NCBI GenBank assembly: GCA_040007095.1
Contig: JBDTVS010000206.1
Location: 1-49,237, forward strand
Source: JBDTVS01 sp040007095
Lineage (GTDB): Bacteria; Acidobacteriota; Vicinamibacteria; Vicinamibacterales; CAVVIG01
DNA length: 49,237 nt
Reading direction: 5' to 3'
The first letter of the stretch is position 1. The number at the start of each line of letters is the position of its first letter. Position numbers and translations under genes: made by a program. Positions 32,601 through 39,980 of this stretch are shown here, piece by piece. Under the pieces are notes generated by a model. It was not told the origin of the DNA. It saw nothing but the letters and a program-made list of their open reading frames with translations, and did not search any database.

Positions 32601-32993
32601 AACGGCTTCACCGACAACGCACCCACACAGCGCCCCAACCTCGTCGCGGGCGTCGACCCGTATGGCGCGTGCACGGATGGGGGCGCCGGGATACTGCTCG
32701 GCTGCCTCAACGCGGCCGCGTTCAGCCAACCCGCGACCGGCACGTATGGCGATGTCACGCCCTTCCTGCTACGCGGACCGGCCTTCTGGCAATGGGACCA
32801 GTCGTTCACCAGAAGCTTTCGGCTTCCGTCCGGTCATCAGTTTGAAATTCGCGCTGAAGCGATCAACTTGACGAACCACCTCAATTGGGGCCTCCCGGGG
32901 GCAACACTCGGCAGTCTGGCGACGTACGGCAGGGAAACGCCAATTGCCAACAGCCAACGTATCTGGCAGTTGGCAGCGAAGTACGTGTTCTAG
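29640..32993 (+). CDS. TonB-dependent receptor, Oar-like, with carboxypeptidase-regulatory-like N-terminal domain
   Basis: 1117 residues. Signal peptide (cut near A-W-A-Q-A), then a CarboxypepD_reg-like beta fold (about 25-110: G-A-V-L-P-G-V-T-I-T-A-T, then G-S-Y-S-L-P-N-L-P-L-G-P-Y). A plug domain follows (about 125-240: V-E-L-P-L-N-S-R-D-V-T-Q-L, S-V-S-Y-S-L-D-G), and the rest is a beta-barrel ending in K-Y-V-F, the aromatic C-terminus expected of outer-membrane barrels. Acidobacterial proteins of this type are thought to import oligomeric or complexed nutrients; the cargo is unknown. GGAGGAG lies about five bases before the ATG. An operator candidate lies 66 bases upstream and a terminator 55 bases after the stop, so it is probably a single-gene transcription unit. 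Confidence 0.9.
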   Translation: MSQFARCLSATALALVLTCASAWAQATGAIAGAIHDQSGAVLPGVTITATHTGTGVTRTTVSNETGSYSLPNLPLGPYRLEAALDGFKTSVQTGITVQVNSNLVVNSVLGVGALAEQITVAATANLVETRRLGVSTVVESERIVELPLNSRDVTQLITLSGLAVQTGGNGPGGPKTGVTISVAGGTTGSVSYSLDGAPHLNTFDGTGLNLPFPDALQEFRIATSTQEASTGVRPGASVSAVTKSGTNAFHGNLFEFMRDKSLNAPDFTTGKDDGLKRNQFGGTIGGPIVPNRVFFFAGYQGTTTRQTPGDTTAFVPTAAMRAGDFTAFASPACNNGAQLTLRGGFVNNQINPAVLSPAALAISARLPAAIDDCGKTLFGVPVNENEGQIPMRVDFQASLNHAFVVRYMRTSDYRQVPYDQDGTNNILLSSTSGSDDRAHSITFGHTWVINSKTVNSFRVLGNDVYANKPGPKFFSPSDVGIKAYTQVPGYSRIIVNNGFSVGSGSFTSNSDTKIKSYGASDDFTLVKGSHQLSVGGHYLYGSSYQVAQAWSIGSYQFTTATSGNAMGDFLLGKVSQHRQGSENPVHVSQPFIAVYAQDTWTFGRATANYGLVWNPYMPLTFIDGDVYNFSRDKALAGVRSTVYPTAPAGLSFPGDTGFNGTSGVNAHLNTWEPRAGLAYNLTGDGRTVVRVGAGIAHDYVNHSSYLNESNSSPFRLTVNLPAGVSLDDPWKDYAGGNPFPYTFDSKNPQFPAFSSFLPLPPDLKPTTQYSWNASLQRQFSQRLFASATYVGTKLDHLVGAEEQNPALFVPGNCVAGQFGLPAAGPCSTAANTNFRRALNLKTPGDISSGYNPSGPNLAYVTQYADVAYQNYNGLLLNTRIDVARNLNFNANYTLSKCQGVAPAGLLNTGASHIHQPFQNNGPQDITLDEGPCVQDRRHVFNLTTVVRTPKFSNRVVDALAGDWTLASVIQTRSGTPVNVISGSDIALNGFTDNAPTQRPNLVAGVDPYGACTDGGAGILLGCLNAAAFSQPATGTYGDVTPFLLRGPAFWQWDQSFTRSFRLPSGHQFEIRAEAINLTNHLNWGLPGATLGSLATYGRETPIANSQRIWQLAAKYVF

Positions 32994-33047
32994 AGCGGGA
33001 GCGGATCACTTCGATATCACCTGGTTGCACCGGGTGACTGAAACGCC

Positions 33048-33081
33048 AAGGGGTGCGCCCGGATCATCGGGCGCACCCCTT
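33048..33081 (+). terminator. Rho-independent terminator of the TonB receptor gene
   Basis: AAGGGGTGCGCCC (33048-33060) and GGGCGCACCCCTT (33069-33081) form a perfect 13-bp stem with an eight-base loop, followed by TGTTGTG. Confidence 0.85.
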
Positions 33082-33200
33082 TGTTGTGTCTGGACCGCCG
33101 GGCGGTGCCTAGACGAGGCCGCTAGGCGCGGGCCTGTTCTCGGGTGTCGGTCGTGCTGCCGTTCTGCGGCCCGTCGATCATCGCTTGCACCGTATGTCCT

Positions 33201-33416
33201 TTAGGCGCCGCTGCCGCCACACAGTCCACCGGTGATCACGTCATGCATGACGTGTGGGTCGACGTCGTACTTGCGCACGAGCGCAACCGCCATCGCCCTG
33301 TCGGGCGCATCCGGCGAGAGCCGCTGCAGCGAGTCTGCAATGTCCTCGTACTCGATCGCCTGATGGCCGTTGTAAACGATGCTGTCGTGACGGCACCGCG
33401 CAACGATCGCTTTCAT
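33201..33416 (-). CDS. Small hypothetical frame
   Basis: A 71-residue frame (M-K-A-I-V-A-R-C at its start, ending I-T-G-G-L-C-G-G-S-G-A) downstream of the DUF6152 gene on the same strand. Its composition is plausible for a protein, with an acidic helical centre, but no family is recognised and there is no ribosome-binding site before the ATG. Sequence just upstream in a different frame (Y-F-G-T-Q-L-Y-T-G-P, K-L-H-K-L-I-G-L-P) looks protein-like too, so this could be the second half of a frameshifted gene. Confidence 0.3.
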   Translation of the reverse strand: MKAIVARCRHDSIVYNGHQAIEYEDIADSLQRLSPDAPDRAMAVALVRKYDVDPHVMHDVITGGLCGGSGA

Positions 33417-33499
33417 TGACCGGCAGACCGATCAGTTTGTGGAGTTTGAGGGCGGACGGACCGGTGTAAAGCTGCGTGCCGAAGTACTTGATGACTTCG

Positions 33500-33925
33500 T
33501 CAGGGCGGCCCGCCTGCGTTCGGTCCGCCGCCCAGGAGCTCTTCTCCCTTTTCGTCAGTGACCTTCAGCAGCAAGCCCGTTGTGCCGCCGGCCCGTGCAG
33601 GCGCGATCGTCACGACAATCTTGGTGCCGGGTGCCAGCGCCGCGACCGATTTCTTTCGCGTCCAGCCATTCCGAATGAGCTGGGAAGGATTCGGCAGCAG
33701 CTCGAGGTTCCAGTGCACGACCGCGCCCTTCTCGTCCATGACGTCCGCGTAGAGCTGTGCGTGCGGGTTGACGTACTTGAACTCCGTCACGACCGCCTTC
33801 CCTGTAAATTGCTTCGAGCGGTCGTAGTTGATATTGGTCCCGTGATGCGCGTAGGCGCGGGCGCCTACGAGGACAACGGTCGCCAGCACGATGGCCGTAA
33901 CCATCACGTCGCGGGTTCGCTGCAT
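33500..33925 (-). CDS. DUF6152 family secreted protein
   Basis: 141 residues with a signal peptide ending A-R-A-Y-A, immediately followed by H-H-G-T-N-I-N-Y-D, and later K-Y-V-N-P-H-A-Q-L-Y, the two conserved segments of DUF6152. The C-terminus is Gly/Pro-rich. It is distantly similar to the protein at 488-883. The start ATG (33925) has a GAGG six bases upstream, and an operator-like palindrome (33935-33947) sits directly against this ribosome-binding site, which makes it one of the best-placed operators in the window. Function unknown; probably periplasmic. Confidence 0.8.
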   Translation of the reverse strand: MQRTRDVMVTAIVLATVVLVGARAYAHHGTNINYDRSKQFTGKAVVTEFKYVNPHAQLYADVMDEKGAVVHWNLELLPNPSQLIRNGWTRKKSVAALAPGTKIVVTIAPARAGGTTGLLLKVTDEKGEELLGGGPNAGGPP

Positions 33926-33934
33926 GTGAGCCTC

Positions 33935-33947
33935 GTAAAACGTTTAC
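33935..33947. promoter_or_regulatory. LacI-type operator candidate next to the DUF6152 start
   Basis: GTAAAACGTTTAC, core AAACGTTT at 33938-33945, only 13 bases before the DUF6152 ATG on the minus strand. A bound repressor would cover the start of the transcript. Confidence 0.65.
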
Positions 33948-34118
33948 ACTCAGGTATTGGATTGCTGACTCACTCTAATGCTCTCCAGGGGCGGTGTCAA
34001 CACACTACCCCTGCCCGTTATCGGCAGATAAGTTGCCCAAAAATGCGCGCCGTCTGGAAGAATAGGCCGCATATCACCTCCCCTCGCGCCCGGCTGGTGT
34101 TGAACAGGAGAACTTCTC

Positions 34119-34496
34119 ATGAAGAACGTGACCGCCGCGCTGGTTCTGGATGTGCTCGTTGTTCCCGCGCTGACGATCGCGCAGGGTCCGTAGCCGGCGG
34201 CTGCCACACCTGACTCTCCCGAGGTGCAGTCGCACATCGCGGCCGCGCGGAAGGCGGCCGGCGAACAGTGGCAGGTCGAGGCGGACTTCTTCTGCGGGAC
34301 TCCGCGTGCCAACCGTCCGGACGATCCGCTGCTCGAGCCGACGCGTATTTTCGACAACGTCTCCGTGATTGGTCGGCGCCAGACGGCAGTAAACGATTGT
34401 ATGGTGGGAGCGCTCGGGGCCATCGATACCGCCACGCGTTGGACGCGCGCGAATGAGCTGACTTACTTGACAACGTTTCCAAGTCGATTATATTAG
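34119..34496 (+). pseudogene. MBL-fold hydrolase, N-terminal remnant with in-frame amber stop
   Basis: ATG 34119 (CAGGAG upstream) begins a signal peptide that ends at TAG 34191-34193. The same frame then continues with P-D-S-P-E-V-Q-S-H, F-F-C-G-T-P-R-A-N-R-P-D-D-P and E-P-T-R-I-F-D-N-V. The intact gene at 37714 has P-D-S-P-A-I-T-Q-S, F-W-C-E-A-P-R-A-N-R-A-D-D-P and E-P-T-R-I-F-D-N-V at the same places. Homology fades soon after, and the H-x-H-x-D-H part is missing. It is a doubly broken paralogue of the 37714 gene. The tail overlaps the promoter of the next gene. Confidence 0.75.
34467..34494 (+). promoter_or_regulatory. Promoter with overlapping LacI-type operator
   Basis: TTGACA (34467-34472) is a consensus -35 and TATATT (34489-34494) a near-consensus -10, with 16 bases between. 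ACAACGTTTCC (34470-34480) overlaps the -35 box. The arrangement matches the one at 28183. The next gene starts at 34590. Confidence 0.65.
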
Positions 34497-34589
34497 TTCC
34501 TCCTCTCCAGCACGCTGATGAAGTGCCGCGCTCGTTCGACTGAACCCCTTCGCGAATTCTCGGACTCGCGTAGTCGCCACGGAGGAGAT

Positions 34590-35453
34590 GTGAGTTCCAG
34601 AAATCCCCGAACATCGGGACAACTCCGCGCCGGTCTGCTCGTCTGGGCCGTGCTGCTCGGGACCGCCGGGTCCCACATCATACAAGGTCAGGGCCAGGCC
34701 CCCCCTGCGCAGGGCGGCGCGCAAGCGCCGGGTCGCGGCGGACGTGCTGGAGGCCCGGGCGGACCCGGCCGCGGCGGTCCGCCTCCAACCGGCCGTCCCG
34801 GGGCTCGGTTCGATCCAACCGGCTACTGGGTTACGCTCATCACGGAAGACTGGCGCCACCGCATGTTCACTCCGCCGAAGGGCGACTATGAAGGCATTCC
34901 GTTGAGCCCCGCCGGTCGTGCGTTAGCCGACACGTGGGATCCGGCAAAAGACGAGTCGGCAGGCGAGCAGTGCCGGGCGTATGGCGCCGTCGGCGTGACG
35001 CGGCTGCCGACGCGGCTGCACATCACCTGGCAGGACGACACGACGCTGAAGATCGAAAGCGACGCCGGCACGCAGACGCGGCTGGTGTCGTTCGGGCCGC
35101 CGCAGGGACAAGGTGGCGACTGGCAGGGCGTTTCAGTCGGGACCTGGGAATATCCGGCGTCGCTGTTCCCGGGACGCGGGCGGGGCGGCCCGCCTCCGGG
35201 AGGATCGCTGAAAGTCGTGACCACCCGGATGAAGCCCGGCTACATTCGCAAGAACGGTGTGCCGTATGGGGCGAATGCGGTGTTGACGGAGTACTTCGAT
35301 CGCTTCGACGTGCCGAACAGCGACTCGCTGCTGATCGTCAAGCAGGAGCTCGTCGACCCGGACAATCTGAACACTCCGTACTGGGCGAGTCCCAACTTCA
35401 AACGGCAGAACGACGCCGCCGGGTGGAATCCAACGCCCTGCTCGGCGCGATAG
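34590..35453 (+). CDS. Secreted hypothetical protein, acidobacterial family
   Basis: 287 residues. After a hydrophobic signal or anchor (L-L-V-W-A-V-L-L-G-T-A-G) comes a Gly/Pro/Arg-rich spacer of about 45 residues, then a compact domain starting F-D-P-T-G-Y-W-V-T-L-I-T-E-D-W-R-H-R-M, with W-D-P-A-K-D-E-S and a middle segment L-H-I-T-W-Q-D-D-T-T-L-K-I-E. The same opening (P-T/L-x-G-Y/I-W) is seen in the W-E-G-D-type proteins, so it is probably a relative. No catalytic motif is apparent. The start is GTG 34590, with GGAGGA four bases upstream; the in-frame ATG at 34518 has no such site. It is followed after 11 bases by the MBL gene at 35465, so the two are probably one operon under the promoter at 34467. 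Confidence 0.65.
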   Translation: MSSRNPRTSGQLRAGLLVWAVLLGTAGSHIIQGQGQAPPAQGGAQAPGRGGRAGGPGGPGRGGPPPTGRPGARFDPTGYWVTLITEDWRHRMFTPPKGDYEGIPLSPAGRALADTWDPAKDESAGEQCRAYGAVGVTRLPTRLHITWQDDTTLKIESDAGTQTRLVSFGPPQGQGGDWQGVSVGTWEYPASLFPGRGRGGPPPGGSLKVVTTRMKPGYIRKNGVPYGANAVLTEYFDRFDVPNSDSLLIVKQELVDPDNLNTPYWASPNFKRQNDAAGWNPTPCSAR

Positions 35454-35464
35454 GATCGGACACC

Positions 35465-37399
35465 ATGACCAACGCGCGTATCTTGAGCGTCCTCGGCGTC
35501 GCAGCCGTGTGCGGTGTCACGCTGCTTGGGCAGGGGCCACAGGCGGGTGAGGTTCAACCCGTTGCGCCCTCGCCAGCCATCGATCTCTCCGGCTACTGGA
35601 CGCCGGTGCAGCACGAAGATCAGAGGGAGCGCGGAGCGGGATCCGAGATTGGCGACTACGGCGGGTTCGCGCTGAACGAAGCCGGCCGTCTCTGGGCGCT
35701 GTCGTACGATCCCTCCCGGGTCACACTGAAGCACCATCAGTGCGACGCCTACGTCACACCGTATCAGATGCGCGCCACCGGGAACTTCCGCGTGTGGGAA
35801 GAGCGTGACCCGTACAACCAGCGGCTGGTGGCAATCCACGTGTGGGGCCAGACGACTGAAGGGCATCGGGTGATCTGGATGGACGGCCGGGCCCATCCGC
35901 CCTCATGGGCGCCGCATTCGTTCCGCGGGTTCTCGACCGGCGAGTTCGTCGGCCACGCACTCCGAGTGACGACGACGCACATGAAACAGGGGTGGTTGCG
36001 CCGCAACGGCACGCCGCAGAGCGACCAGGCGACGATGATCGACTACTTCACTCGGCACGGCGACCATCTCAGCAACGTCACGGTCGTGACCGACCCGGTA
36101 TTTCTGTCGGAACCGGAAGTGCGAAGCAATGACTACTCCCGTCAACCGGTCGATCACCAGGCCTGGCTCTACGCGTGCGACGACGGTGAGCAGATTCTCG
36201 ATCGGCCGGCGGACGTGGTGCCGAACTACCTCTTTGGCAAGCAGCCGTTCGTGAAGGAATTCTCGGATCGCTACAAGATCCCGATGATGGCCAGCCTGGC
36301 CGGAGCGGACTCGATCTACCCCGAGTTCGGCCAAAGGCTCGCCAAGGCGACGCCAGCCGAGGCGACGGCACTACTGTCGCCCGCCCCCGGAAGGCCGAAC
36401 GAGACGAGCAAGGTGGCAAATCCGGATCCGCAGGACGGCGAGATCCACACCTATAAGCTGCGCCGCAATCTCTACCTGCTCCTCGGTGACAGCGCCAACA
36501 TCGTCGTCTCCGCTGGTGACCAGGGGGCATTCGTCATCGACACCGGCGCGGGCAGGCTGACCGACAAGGTGGTCGCGGCGATTCAGCGGCTGACGCCGAA
36601 GCCGATTCAGTTCATCGCGAACACCAGCTTCCATCGTGAGCACGTCGGTGGCAACGTGAAGCTCGCAGACGCGGGAGCCGACCTGGGCCTGCCCGGCTCC
36701 TTCTTTGCCGGGGGCGGCGCGGTGCTCGGCTCGTTGACCACCGGCTTGAATCGCCCGGTCGGATCGACGGCGACGATGATCGCGCACGCCAATGTGCAGG
36801 TGCGGATGCAATCGGCCAATGCTCCGGCCGACGCGGTGCCGGCCGACACGTATCTCGAGGATCGCCGTCGGAAGTTCTACAACGGCGAAGGCGTGGAGCT
36901 GTTCCATTACCCGAACGCGGTCACGGATGGCGACAGCGTCGTGCACTTCCGGGGCGCCGACGTCATCGTCACGGGCGACATCTTCACGACCACGCAGTAT
37001 CCGTTCATCGACGTCGCCAACGGCGGGACGATCCAGGGCGAGATCAAGGCGCTCAACGAAATCCTCGACAAGACCGTCTTTGAGCACGAAGAGGATGGCG
37101 GAACGATCATCGTGCCGGGGCATGGGTACGTGAGCAACGAGCACGAGGTGCTCGAGTATCGCGACATGGCGGTGATCGTCCGCGATCGCGTCCAGGCGAT
37201 GCTCAATGCGGGGGCGACGCTGGAGCAGGTGCAGGCCGCGCGTCTGACTGCGGACTACGACACCCGGTATGGCGCGAACAGCGGCGACTGGACGACCGCG
37301 AAGTTCGTGGAGGCTGTGTACAAGACCCTCAAGCCGCAGGCACCGAAGCCGCCGGCGGCGCCGCGACCTGGAACGGCCAGGACCCCCGCGAAGAAATAG
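35465..37399 (+). CDS. Secreted MBL-fold hydrolase fused to an N-terminal W-M-D-G-R domain
   Basis: 644 residues: signal peptide (cut near L-L-G-Q-G), I-D-L-S-G-Y-W-T-P, then a ~220-residue domain with V-W-G-Q-T-T-E-G-H-R-V-I-W-M-D-G-R and F-S-T-G-E-F-V-G. An MBL fold begins near residue 320 (D-Q-G-A-F-V-I-D-T-G-A). The metal motif at about 387-392 reads S-F-H-R-E-H where active enzymes have H-x-H-x-D-H, so one His is Ser and Asp is Glu; G-D-I-F and P-G-H-G-Y are kept. Activity is therefore uncertain. The C-terminus is Pro/Ala/Lys-rich. It is the intact paralogue of the frameshifted gene at 18831. It lies 11 bases after the preceding gene, suggesting cotranscription. Confidence 0.8.
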   Translation: MTNARILSVLGVAAVCGVTLLGQGPQAGEVQPVAPSPAIDLSGYWTPVQHEDQRERGAGSEIGDYGGFALNEAGRLWALSYDPSRVTLKHHQCDAYVTPYQMRATGNFRVWEERDPYNQRLVAIHVWGQTTEGHRVIWMDGRAHPPSWAPHSFRGFSTGEFVGHALRVTTTHMKQGWLRRNGTPQSDQATMIDYFTRHGDHLSNVTVVTDPVFLSEPEVRSNDYSRQPVDHQAWLYACDDGEQILDRPADVVPNYLFGKQPFVKEFSDRYKIPMMASLAGADSIYPEFGQRLAKATPAEATALLSPAPGRPNETSKVANPDPQDGEIHTYKLRRNLYLLLGDSANIVVSAGDQGAFVIDTGAGRLTDKVVAAIQRLTPKPIQFIANTSFHREHVGGNVKLADAGADLGLPGSFFAGGGAVLGSLTTGLNRPVGSTATMIAHANVQVRMQSANAPADAVPADTYLEDRRRKFYNGEGVELFHYPNAVTDGDSVVHFRGADVIVTGDIFTTTQYPFIDVANGGTIQGEIKALNEILDKTVFEHEEDGGTIIVPGHGYVSNEHEVLEYRDMAVIVRDRVQAMLNAGATLEQVQAARLTADYDTRYGANSGDWTTAKFVEAVYKTLKPQAPKPPAAPRPGTARTPAKK

Positions 37400-37713
37400 G
37401 AACACGCGGTGTGCGCCCGTCCGTGCCTGGAGGCGCACCACGAACACGCGGGTATCTCGAGGCGATTGAGCTCGGCGATCCAAACTGGGCGAGCCAACGC
37501 GCCGCAGCACACATCGCCGCGGCCGCCGTGCGCATCGTCGATACCGTCACGACGGCCTGATTCGCACCGGACTGGCCGCCGCGCCCGTGCGCCGGACGCC
37601 GGCTCGTTCGGTGCGGCGGCGATAGCCGTTCGGCGTCGCCTGAGCGTCGCGACCTACAAGTCGGCGATCACCCGGTCCGGTCGGCATCAACGGTGTGTGA
37701 AGGAGGAGCGACG
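37400..37713. other. Intergenic stretch, possible regulator relic
   Basis: 314 bases. A short plus-strand frame reads Y-L-E-A-I-E-L-G-D-P-N-W-A-S-Q-R-A-A-A-H-I, faintly like the end of an FCD-domain GntR regulator; too short to call. Confidence 0.3.
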
Positions 37714-38739
37714 ATGGTTCTACGTCTCAGTCTAGGCGTGATGGTTTCGGCGGTGATCGCGACCGCAGCGCAGCAGCCCGGTCCTCCTGGAGGAGCGCCG
37801 GCGAAACCGGACTCGCCGGCAATCACGCAATCGATCGACGCGCTTCGAACGAAGGTCGGACCGAAGTGGGCCTATGCCGTTCACTTCTGGTGCGAAGCGC
37901 CGCGCGCCAACCGCGCCGACGACCCCGTCATCGAACCGACGCGGATCTTCGACAACGTCTATGCCCTGGGGAACAGCGGGACGACGGCGTATGTCATCCG
38001 GACGTCGGCTGGCCTCCTGATGATCGACGCGCTGGGCGGCGGCGACCAGGCGGCGACGACCGCGCAGGTCGAGTCGCAGCTCATTCCCGGCTTCAAGAAG
38101 CTGGGCCTCGATCCGGCCCAGGTCAAGATGATCCTGGTCGCGCACGGCCACGCCGATCACTATGGCGGCTCGTCGTATTTCCAGGACATGTACGGCACGA
38201 AGGTGTACATCTCGGCGGCCGATTGGAACCTGATGGAGAACCCGCCGGCTCGGGGCGGTGCTGCACGCGCGGGCGGCCGCGGGCCCGCCGGCCCGCCGAC
38301 GGCGCGGCCGAAACACGACGGTGAAATTAAGGACGGCGAGCCGATCAAATTCGGCGACTTGACGATTACGCCGGTGGCGATTCCGGGTCACACGCCCGGA
38401 TCGATGGCATTCATTTTCCCGGTCAAGGATCAGGGGAAGACGCACGAGGCGGGGATTTTCGGCGGCGCGTGGCTGCTGCCCGGCGCCCTCAGCGAGGAGT
38501 CACTGCAGACATTTCGGCAGTCGATTGGCAAATACCGTGGGGCGGCGAGCAAGGCGAAGGTCGACGTGCTGCTGCAGAATCACATGTTGATGGATCCGAT
38601 TCAGCCGAAGCTCGAGGCGCTCGCGGCCCGCGCGAAGGGGCAGCCGAATCCGTTCGTCGTCGGCACCGCCGAGTATCAGAAGTTCCTCGACGTGATGGAT
38701 GGCTGCACGCAGGTGAACCTGGCGAGGCGGAAGCTGTAG
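37714..38739 (+). CDS. Secreted MBL-fold hydrolase, subclass B3-like
   Basis: 341 residues with a signal peptide (cut near A-T-A-A-Q). The zinc site is complete: A-H-G-H-A-D-H at about 143-149, the later I-P-G-H-T-P-G-S at about 223, and a helical C-terminus. The order and the A-H-G-H-A-D-H-Y-G-G sequence resemble subclass B3 metallo-beta-lactamases, but most environmental proteins of this kind have no proven beta-lactamase activity. An extra Gly/Ala/Arg-rich loop (about 182-197) interrupts the domain. ATG 37714 is preceded by GGAGGAG seven bases upstream. A broken paralogue lies at 34119. It converges with the MBL gene at 38796 across a shared terminator. Confidence 0.85.
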   Translation: MVLRLSLGVMVSAVIATAAQQPGPPGGAPAKPDSPAITQSIDALRTKVGPKWAYAVHFWCEAPRANRADDPVIEPTRIFDNVYALGNSGTTAYVIRTSAGLLMIDALGGGDQAATTAQVESQLIPGFKKLGLDPAQVKMILVAHGHADHYGGSSYFQDMYGTKVYISAADWNLMENPPARGGAARAGGRGPAGPPTARPKHDGEIKDGEPIKFGDLTITPVAIPGHTPGSMAFIFPVKDQGKTHEAGIFGGAWLLPGALSEESLQTFRQSIGKYRGAASKAKVDVLLQNHMLMDPIQPKLEALAARAKGQPNPFVVGTAEYQKFLDVMDGCTQVNLARRKL

Positions 38740-38755
38740 GCGAGACGATCACGGT

Positions 38756-38789
38756 CAAGGGGCGGACGCGCGGGTGCGCGCCGCCCTTG
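38756..38789. terminator. Bidirectional terminator between convergent MBL genes
   Basis: CAAGGGGCGGACGCGC pairs with GCGCGCCGCCCTTG (two single-base bulges) in the 56-base gap between the stop codons at 38739 and 38796. The paired A-A/T-T ends suit a terminator used from both sides. Confidence 0.55.
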
Positions 38790-38795
38790 CCGGCG

Positions 38796-39797
38796 TTACT
38801 TCACCTCGAGCATCAGCCCCGGCAGATTGTTGGCTGACGGGCCGGCGCCCCAGTTGAATTCCTTGCCGAGAGCCTCCGAGATTTCCTGCTGCGTTCGCCC
38901 CTGCTTCACCATGTCCCTCGTACGCGCTACCACGGCCTTGAATTTCAGACGATAGGTGGCGAGTTCGCTCTTCGTCATCGTCGGACCGTGTCCCGGGATG
39001 AGGGTGTCCCACGTCATCTCGGCGATCGCGTCGAGTGTCTTGAGCGTATCTGTCCAGTTGCCGCCGTCGCCGTAGTTGACGATTGCGGGAATCGTGTCCG
39101 GCCAGGCAACGAGATCTCCGACGGCGATGACTCGCGCGGCCGGAAAATATGCCACCGTGTCGCCGCGGGTATGGCCACAGTGCTGAGTCAACTGCACTTC
39201 GCTGCCGGCCAGATAGAGGCTGCCTCTTCCGCTGTAGGTGACGTTGACCATCGCGGCCTGGTTGCCTCTGGCAAGGTTCGCGCGATCGTCGCTCGAGATG
39301 ATGATCGTGGCGCCCTCTTGCTGGAGCCTGGCAGCGCCGCCGGTGTGATCGCCGTGATTGTGGGTGAGGACGACGTACTTGATCGGTTTGTCGGTGACGC
39401 TCTTCACCTTGGCCACGAGATCGTCGTGCTCGCGCTCGCTCTTCGAATCGACCAGGATGACGCCATCGGCGGTCACGTAGATTGTGGCGTTGCCGCCCCA
39501 CACGGCGAGCTCGGCGACGGTGTGGTTGGCGTTCTGCACGACGTAGACCGCGTCGGTCACCTTGATCAGGCGCGGCGGCTCCGGGGCCGCAGCACCGGTT
39601 GCTGGCTGGGTCCCAGGGCCGCCACCGCGTGCCGCGCCACCGGCCCCTCCACCACGCGGCGCCGCCGGTGGAACAGTAACGCTCACCGTGCAAGGGGAGA
39701 CGGCCGCCGTCGACGTTGGCTGCTGTGCTGAAACCGTCGTCGGAACCGCGGCCAGGAAAACGAACGCACCGACACCAACCGCAAGCGTGGATCGCAT
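38796..39797 (-). CDS. Secreted MBL-fold hydrolase
   Basis: 333 residues: signal peptide (cut near V-S-A-Q-Q), a Pro/Gly/Ala-rich spacer to about residue 73, then a complete MBL fold: D-G-V-I-L-V-D-S-K, T-H-N-H-G-D-H-T-G-G with His146, His148, Asp150 and His151, C-G-H-T-R-G-D, V-G-D-L-V-A and I-P-G-H-G-P. All canonical metal ligands are visible, so this one should be catalytically competent. It resembles the quinoprotein-relay/SoxH-like group; substrate unknown. GGAAGGAG sits four bases before the ATG. No operator candidate is apparent upstream. Confidence 0.85.
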   Translation of the reverse strand: MRSTLAVGVGAFVFLAAVPTTVSAQQPTSTAAVSPCTVSVTVPPAAPRGGGAGGAARGGGPGTQPATGAAAPEPPRLIKVTDAVYVVQNANHTVAELAVWGGNATIYVTADGVILVDSKSEREHDDLVAKVKSVTDKPIKYVVLTHNHGDHTGGAARLQQEGATIIISSDDRANLARGNQAAMVNVTYSGRGSLYLAGSEVQLTQHCGHTRGDTVAYFPAARVIAVGDLVAWPDTIPAIVNYGDGGNWTDTLKTLDAIAEMTWDTLIPGHGPTMTKSELATYRLKFKAVVARTRDMVKQGRTQQEISEALGKEFNWGAGPSANNLPGLMLEVK

Positions 39798-39980
39798 GAA
39801 ACTCCTTCCGGCTCTTGGGGCAGAGGCAAGGTATTGACGAACGCCTGTAGCTTCACAATCACGGCCTCGACATCCTCATCCGAGATGGTCCGCGGGCGCT
39901 CCGGCGCGTGGCTCGATAATTGGCATGGCCCTTTGGATCACCATGCGAATCTCTTTACGAACTGATTCGTTTCCGGGGGA

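Noticed and set aside
37714..38739. Calling this MBL protein a metallo-beta-lactamase resistance enzyme
   Set aside because: The zinc motifs fit subclass B3 layout, but many environmental MBL-fold hydrolases share them; no evidence of beta-lactam specificity.
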